Part shown: piece after piece, positions 61,981 to 64,000 of the stretch
Numbering within the stretch: position 1 is the first letter of the stretch
Layout of the letters: every line of letters begins with the position of its first letter
NCBI GenBank assembly: GCA_026874595.1
Contig: CM049306.1
Location: forward strand, 5,908,019-5,972,018
Direction: 5' to 3'
Length of the DNA stretch: 64,000 nucleotides
Origin: Sipunculus nudus
Taxonomy: Eukaryota; Annelida; Sipuncula; Golfingiida; Sipunculidae
Position numbers and translations under genes: made by a program
The notes under the pieces: generated by a model
The model's input: only the letters and a program-made list of their open reading frames with translations
Told to the model about the DNA's origin: nothing
Databases searched by the model: none

Positions 61981-62690
61981 TCACGGTCCAGGTCGAAAAT
62001 CCATCTGGTCAATACTCATGTCGGGCATGACAGGGTTTGTAAGCTGTGACTGGAACTGGGACTGCTGTATTACTTGCCGCTTTTCAGCGTCGTTGTAAAG
62101 CGGTGAATTGGCCTTTCGTTTGTCGTATCTCGCCTCGGCACTGGCAGAGGTGTGGTTTGCGGTTTCCTTTCTCAGGTAATTACTGATGTCAGGTGCGGAG
62201 TTCAATTTCTCTCGATGGACTGTGGTCCGCCGATAACCGGTTTTCATTGTTCTTTGGTTTCCAGGTGGAGGGGCGTGTTGCCGGTCATCTTTGTTGTTCT
62301 GGGGTTGGATTAGCACCTTCTCCTGACTCGTTGCTAAGTGAGCATTCTGGATCGCCGGACTTGTGGCCGTCAACGTCACACACTCGGGAGCGTATGGGAT
62401 TTTAACACTTTGCCTTTGTGTGTCAAACTTGTAAACAGTTTTTGCATTTAGTATTGTCGGTCTGATTTTGTTTTTTTTTTGTTTTTTTTTTTAGTTTTTT
62501 TTTGTTCTTTATGATAGACCTCTGCAGTGAACACCCCCACTGAAACATTTTTAGGGAGGGGTTTTGACGGGACATTAATGTGTGCGAACCGTCTCCCTGT
62601 TTTCCAGCGTGTTAGCTCTCCCTTCTCATTTCTGTCTGTCTCATATTTTAAGTCTGTTATAAACTGACAACCGAGGTTTTATAGGGCATT
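61981..62690 (-). pseudogene. LINE ORF1 remnant with tandem zinc knuckles
   Basis: On the minus strand an N-terminally cut ORF1 is visible. The first part (about 62680-62510) reads through a basic stretch rich in Lys before a poly-A/Lys tract. A frame change leads to two knuckles at about 62455-62335: C-x2-C-x4-H-x4-C, with a stop replacing the residue before His, and then a second with its first Cys changed (V-C-D-V-D-G-H-K, later P-E-C). A Pro/Asn/Gln-rich tail follows and ends at TGA 61983-61981, 52 bp before the ORF2 start. It probably encoded the nucleic-acid-binding protein of the LINE particle. Confidence 0.7.
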
Positions 62691-62757
62691 ATTTATCTCC
62701 ATGACCAGTATATGTTGGTCACGCATACGTGATCTGTTGATATTAGGTTCCGTAACA
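62691..62757 (+). repeat. Solo gypsy LTR, right part
   Basis: Sequence from about 62691 (TTATCTCC) to 62757 aligns with the end of the LTR at 1714-2478 and ends GGTTCCGTAACA, the perfect complement of the TGTTAC start. AT repeat follows directly. The exact junction with the LINE is uncertain by about 10-40 bp. Confidence 0.7.
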
Positions 62758-62789
62758 ATATATATATATATATATAACTATATATAATA

Positions 62790-63660
62790 GATGCACCCGT
62801 GTGATATTCATGGTCTATATGACAAATAGTTTTGTAATGAGCTGGTGGGAACTGAATGTCGCATATTTTGATCCTGTGCTTTTCACAGGGACTGTTGTTC
62901 ATGATATAAAGATCACTTGTACTAGGATTCTCCAGGAAACCCGCTCCCCCAACAAGTCAGCAAAGAATGACAAATTATGCTGTTCAATAAATCAGACAAA
63001 AATGTTTACGTGAGACATATACAGGGTACACGGATGTTGCATGAGAATGCTTTTTTCTTCCGATAAACAACATGCATGGGGAGACATCATCATTGCCGGA
63101 GTGATGGCCATTGTATAAACAGGCCATCTATACTTTGAAAATAATTTGATAAAAATTTATTTTACTGTATATGAAAGATAATTTGTATAATTTGAAGCTG
63201 AAGGGACATCACGAAAAACTATGTTTTCAGTTGATGGAAGTCTTGGGTATGATAACAAACACATGTACATATATGTCATGGAATATATTAATTAAGGCTC
63301 TTTCATGCGAAAATGCAACTAAAAACCGCGAATATGGAAAGACCAGCTCAGGCAAATAGACTCCTACAGTATTAAATTCTTATCCTGAGCTTTGTTGATT
63401 GTCATCAGGTTAATCGGAAACTGACGATGCTAACAGATAAAAGCATCTTTATATCTTTCGGTGCCAGGCCGTGGCAAAGAAAAAACTTCAGCCTTGCTTT
63501 ATCTCAAGTATAATTAGCTCAAAAAGGTATATCCGGATTTTTCTGAAAATTTGCGGTTTAGCGTTGATGCGTATGAACAATCCATTAAATTTTGGAGGTA
63601 ATTAGAATCAACATAATATATTTTTTCCTTACATGTCATGATGACAAAAGAAGAATTCCT
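62790..63660 (-). pseudogene. Helitron helicase C-terminal remnant, copy 2
   Basis: This is the second copy of the stretch at 32430-33270, same orientation. On the minus strand (about 63450-63290) it shows HRQFPI, LMTINKAQ and then LPELVFPY and LVAFSHERAL, the order of the final helicase motifs of Helitron proteins (RRQFP, MTINK-x-QGQ, F-x-HGQLYVA-x-SR). Frameshifts and stops interrupt it. Compared with copy 1 each has kept different residues of the ancestral motifs, which argues that both derive from one family. Neither Helitron terminus is recognised. Confidence 0.65.
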
Positions 63661-63828
63661 TCGTCGCCATGTAGAAACCGCCCATTCGTATGCATTTTGT
63701 TCTGCAACTCGCCAGGTGAAACCGGTTCACTGAAGTGTGACAGCTGTGTTTATAAAGAAAAGTGTACACTTATACATATGACTGATCAGGAGATTCTGGT
63801 GGAGGTTTTTAGGCTCGAACTTAAGGAT

Positions 63829-64000
63829 CTAGTTTGTTATAGTAGAATTCCTATCAGTTTAAAGATGTATACTGGTAATATATTTTCATGTTTCAGAAAT
63901 ATAGGATGGGGACTCGTCTAGTTTGTTATAGTAGAATTCCTATCAGTTTAAAGATGTATACTGGTAATATATTTTCATGTTTCAGAAATATAGGATGGGG
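63829..64000. repeat. 89-bp tandem repeat running off the window end
   Basis: The segment starting CTAGTTTGTTATAGTAGAAT at 63829 starts again at 63918, and the 83 bases visible in the second copy are identical to the first. More copies may follow beyond base 64000. Confidence 0.9.

Larger units (their letters stand above)
58200..62690 (-). mobile_element. L1/Tx1-type LINE nested in the solo LTR
   Basis: A minus-strand non-LTR retrotransposon with ORF1 and ORF2 remnants occupies about 4.5 kb. Its 3' end is an A-rich tail (T run at 58202-58210 on the plus strand), and its 5' end, near 62690, is cut inside ORF1, typical of 5' truncation. LTR sequence continues on both sides. Both ORFs hold stops and frameshifts, so the copy is dead. 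The class is inferred from the order of endonuclease, WMEEGERNTKYF linker, YADD reverse transcriptase and C-terminal CCHC. Confidence 0.85.

Noticed and set aside
1-64000. tRNA and rRNA genes
   Set aside because: I looked by eye for tRNA B-box GGTTCGANTCC-like motifs with fitting A boxes and for conserved rRNA stretches and found none; a covariance search would be decisive.

Overview
This is animal nuclear DNA: AT-rich, gene-poor, with spliced genes, long introns, many diverged transposons and several minisatellites. The mixture of a SCAN-like gypsy gag, an L1/Tx1-type LINE, Helitron helicase remnants and an animal copy of a PHB-depolymerase-type esterase suggests a marine invertebrate, most likely a lophotrochozoan such as a mollusc. 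That assignment is an inference from element content; no species marker is visible.

One host gene can be built with confidence. It has two coding exons, 6993-7441 and 36891-37701 (+), joined by a phase-2 intron of 29,449 bp. The spliced product is 419 aa: a signal peptide, an alpha/beta-hydrolase domain of the PHB-depolymerase/feruloyl-esterase (LpqC) type, and a C-terminal hydrophobic tail that looks like a GPI-anchor signal. The nucleophile elbow reads G-H-A-N-G-G, so the catalytic Ser is Ala, while the oxyanion, Asp and His motifs remain. The product is therefore predicted to be a secreted or surface-anchored pseudoesterase.

Layout: 1-2478 is the 3' part of an internally deleted Ty3/gypsy element (decayed gag, start of protease, polypurine tract, 3' LTR). 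2479-6992 is upstream non-coding DNA. The giant intron (7442-36890) holds three large unrelated minisatellites (37 bp at 14.6-17.9 kb, 51 bp at 29.1-31.2 kb, 48 bp at 34.5-36.6 kb), smaller tandem duplications, MITE-like elements and a Helitron helicase remnant. After the gene (37.7-57.4 kb) I find no convincing host gene, but two more minisatellites (35 bp at 44.6-46.2 kb, 32 bp at 47.9-49.0 kb), AT/CT/GT microsatellites and several candidate inverted-repeat elements. At 57,403-62,757 a solo gypsy LTR lies in an (AT)n tract and is split by a minus-strand LINE of the L1/Tx1 type (ORF1 zinc knuckles; ORF2 endonuclease, reverse transcriptase and C-terminal zinc finger). A second Helitron helicase remnant and the start of an 89-bp tandem repeat complete the window.

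Most long open frames in the window lie in minisatellites whose unit lacks stops in one or more frames, and I do not call them genes. The two most distinctive points are the Ser-to-Ala esterase and the concentration of five unrelated minisatellites in about 35 kb, three of them inside one intron.
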